Positions 5,217 to 5,238 of a stretch of DNA of 5,238 nt are shown piece after piece (position 1 is the stretch's first letter; each line of letters opens with the position of its first letter). The translations under genes and the position numbers were made by a program. Source of the stretch: an uncultured Clostridia bacterium (GTDB lineage Bacteria > Bacillota > Clostridia > HGM11514). The stretch is from NCBI GenBank assembly GCA_902478725.1, contig CABSMD010000190.1, forward strand, positions 1 through 5,238. Direction: 5' to 3'. The notes under the pieces were generated by a model, which worked only from the letters and a program-made list of their open reading frames with translations, made no database searches and was not told the DNA's origin.

Positions 5217-5238
5217 CACTACTTATATACCTTTAGTA

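Overview
The window looks like chromosomal DNA of a low-to-mid GC member of the Bacillota, most likely a clostridial relative. The support is: Shine-Dalgarno sites of the AGGAGG type before every gene, sigma-A promoters with exact or near-exact TATAAT boxes, a secreted protein with a copper-amine-oxidase N-terminal-like domain (common in clostridia and Paenibacillus), and an M30-type (hyicolysin-like) metallopeptidase. Genus or species cannot be named from the sequence.

Layout. 1-83: promoter and leader of the first gene. 84-1670 (+): a 528-residue secreted protein that joins a copper-amine-oxidase-N-like domain, a family-3 solute-binding-protein domain and about 150 unrecognised C-terminal residues. 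1686-1718: a perfect 12-bp terminator between convergent genes. 1732-1842 (-): a candidate 36-residue cysteine-rich mini-protein with 11 cysteines, found by reading the minus strand. 1928-4429 (-): an 833-residue secreted zinc metallopeptidase with HEYTH and NEG motifs, three chitobiase-C-terminal-like beta-sandwich repeats and a C-terminal beta domain. 4430-4671: divergent promoter region. 4672-4747 (+): tRNA-Lys(CTT) behind an exact TTGACA-17-TATAAT promoter and followed by its own terminator. 4809-5204 (-): a small, very AT-rich XRE-type helix-turn-helix regulator, also with its own terminator.

How the parts relate. The metallopeptidase and the Cys-rich mini-gene lie on one strand, 85 bases apart with no terminator between them, so they may share a transcript. 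They converge on the solute-binding-like gene, and the hairpin at 1686-1718 separates the two units. Both large proteins are predicted to be exported, and neither has a recognisable lipobox or surface-layer anchor. No ABC permease or ATPase gene is visible, so the solute-binding-like protein may be a sensor, a scavenger or a structural derivative instead of a transporter component. Its pocket has lost the Asp that normally holds the ligand amino group. The regulator stands apart in base composition and sits just 3' of a tRNA gene, a usual position for integrated elements, but no integrase or att repeat is visible here.

No CRISPR array, insertion sequence or complete mobile element was seen. 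The strongest candidates for something undescribed are the Cys-rich mini-protein and the fused, pocket-altered solute-binding protein with its orphan C-terminal domain.
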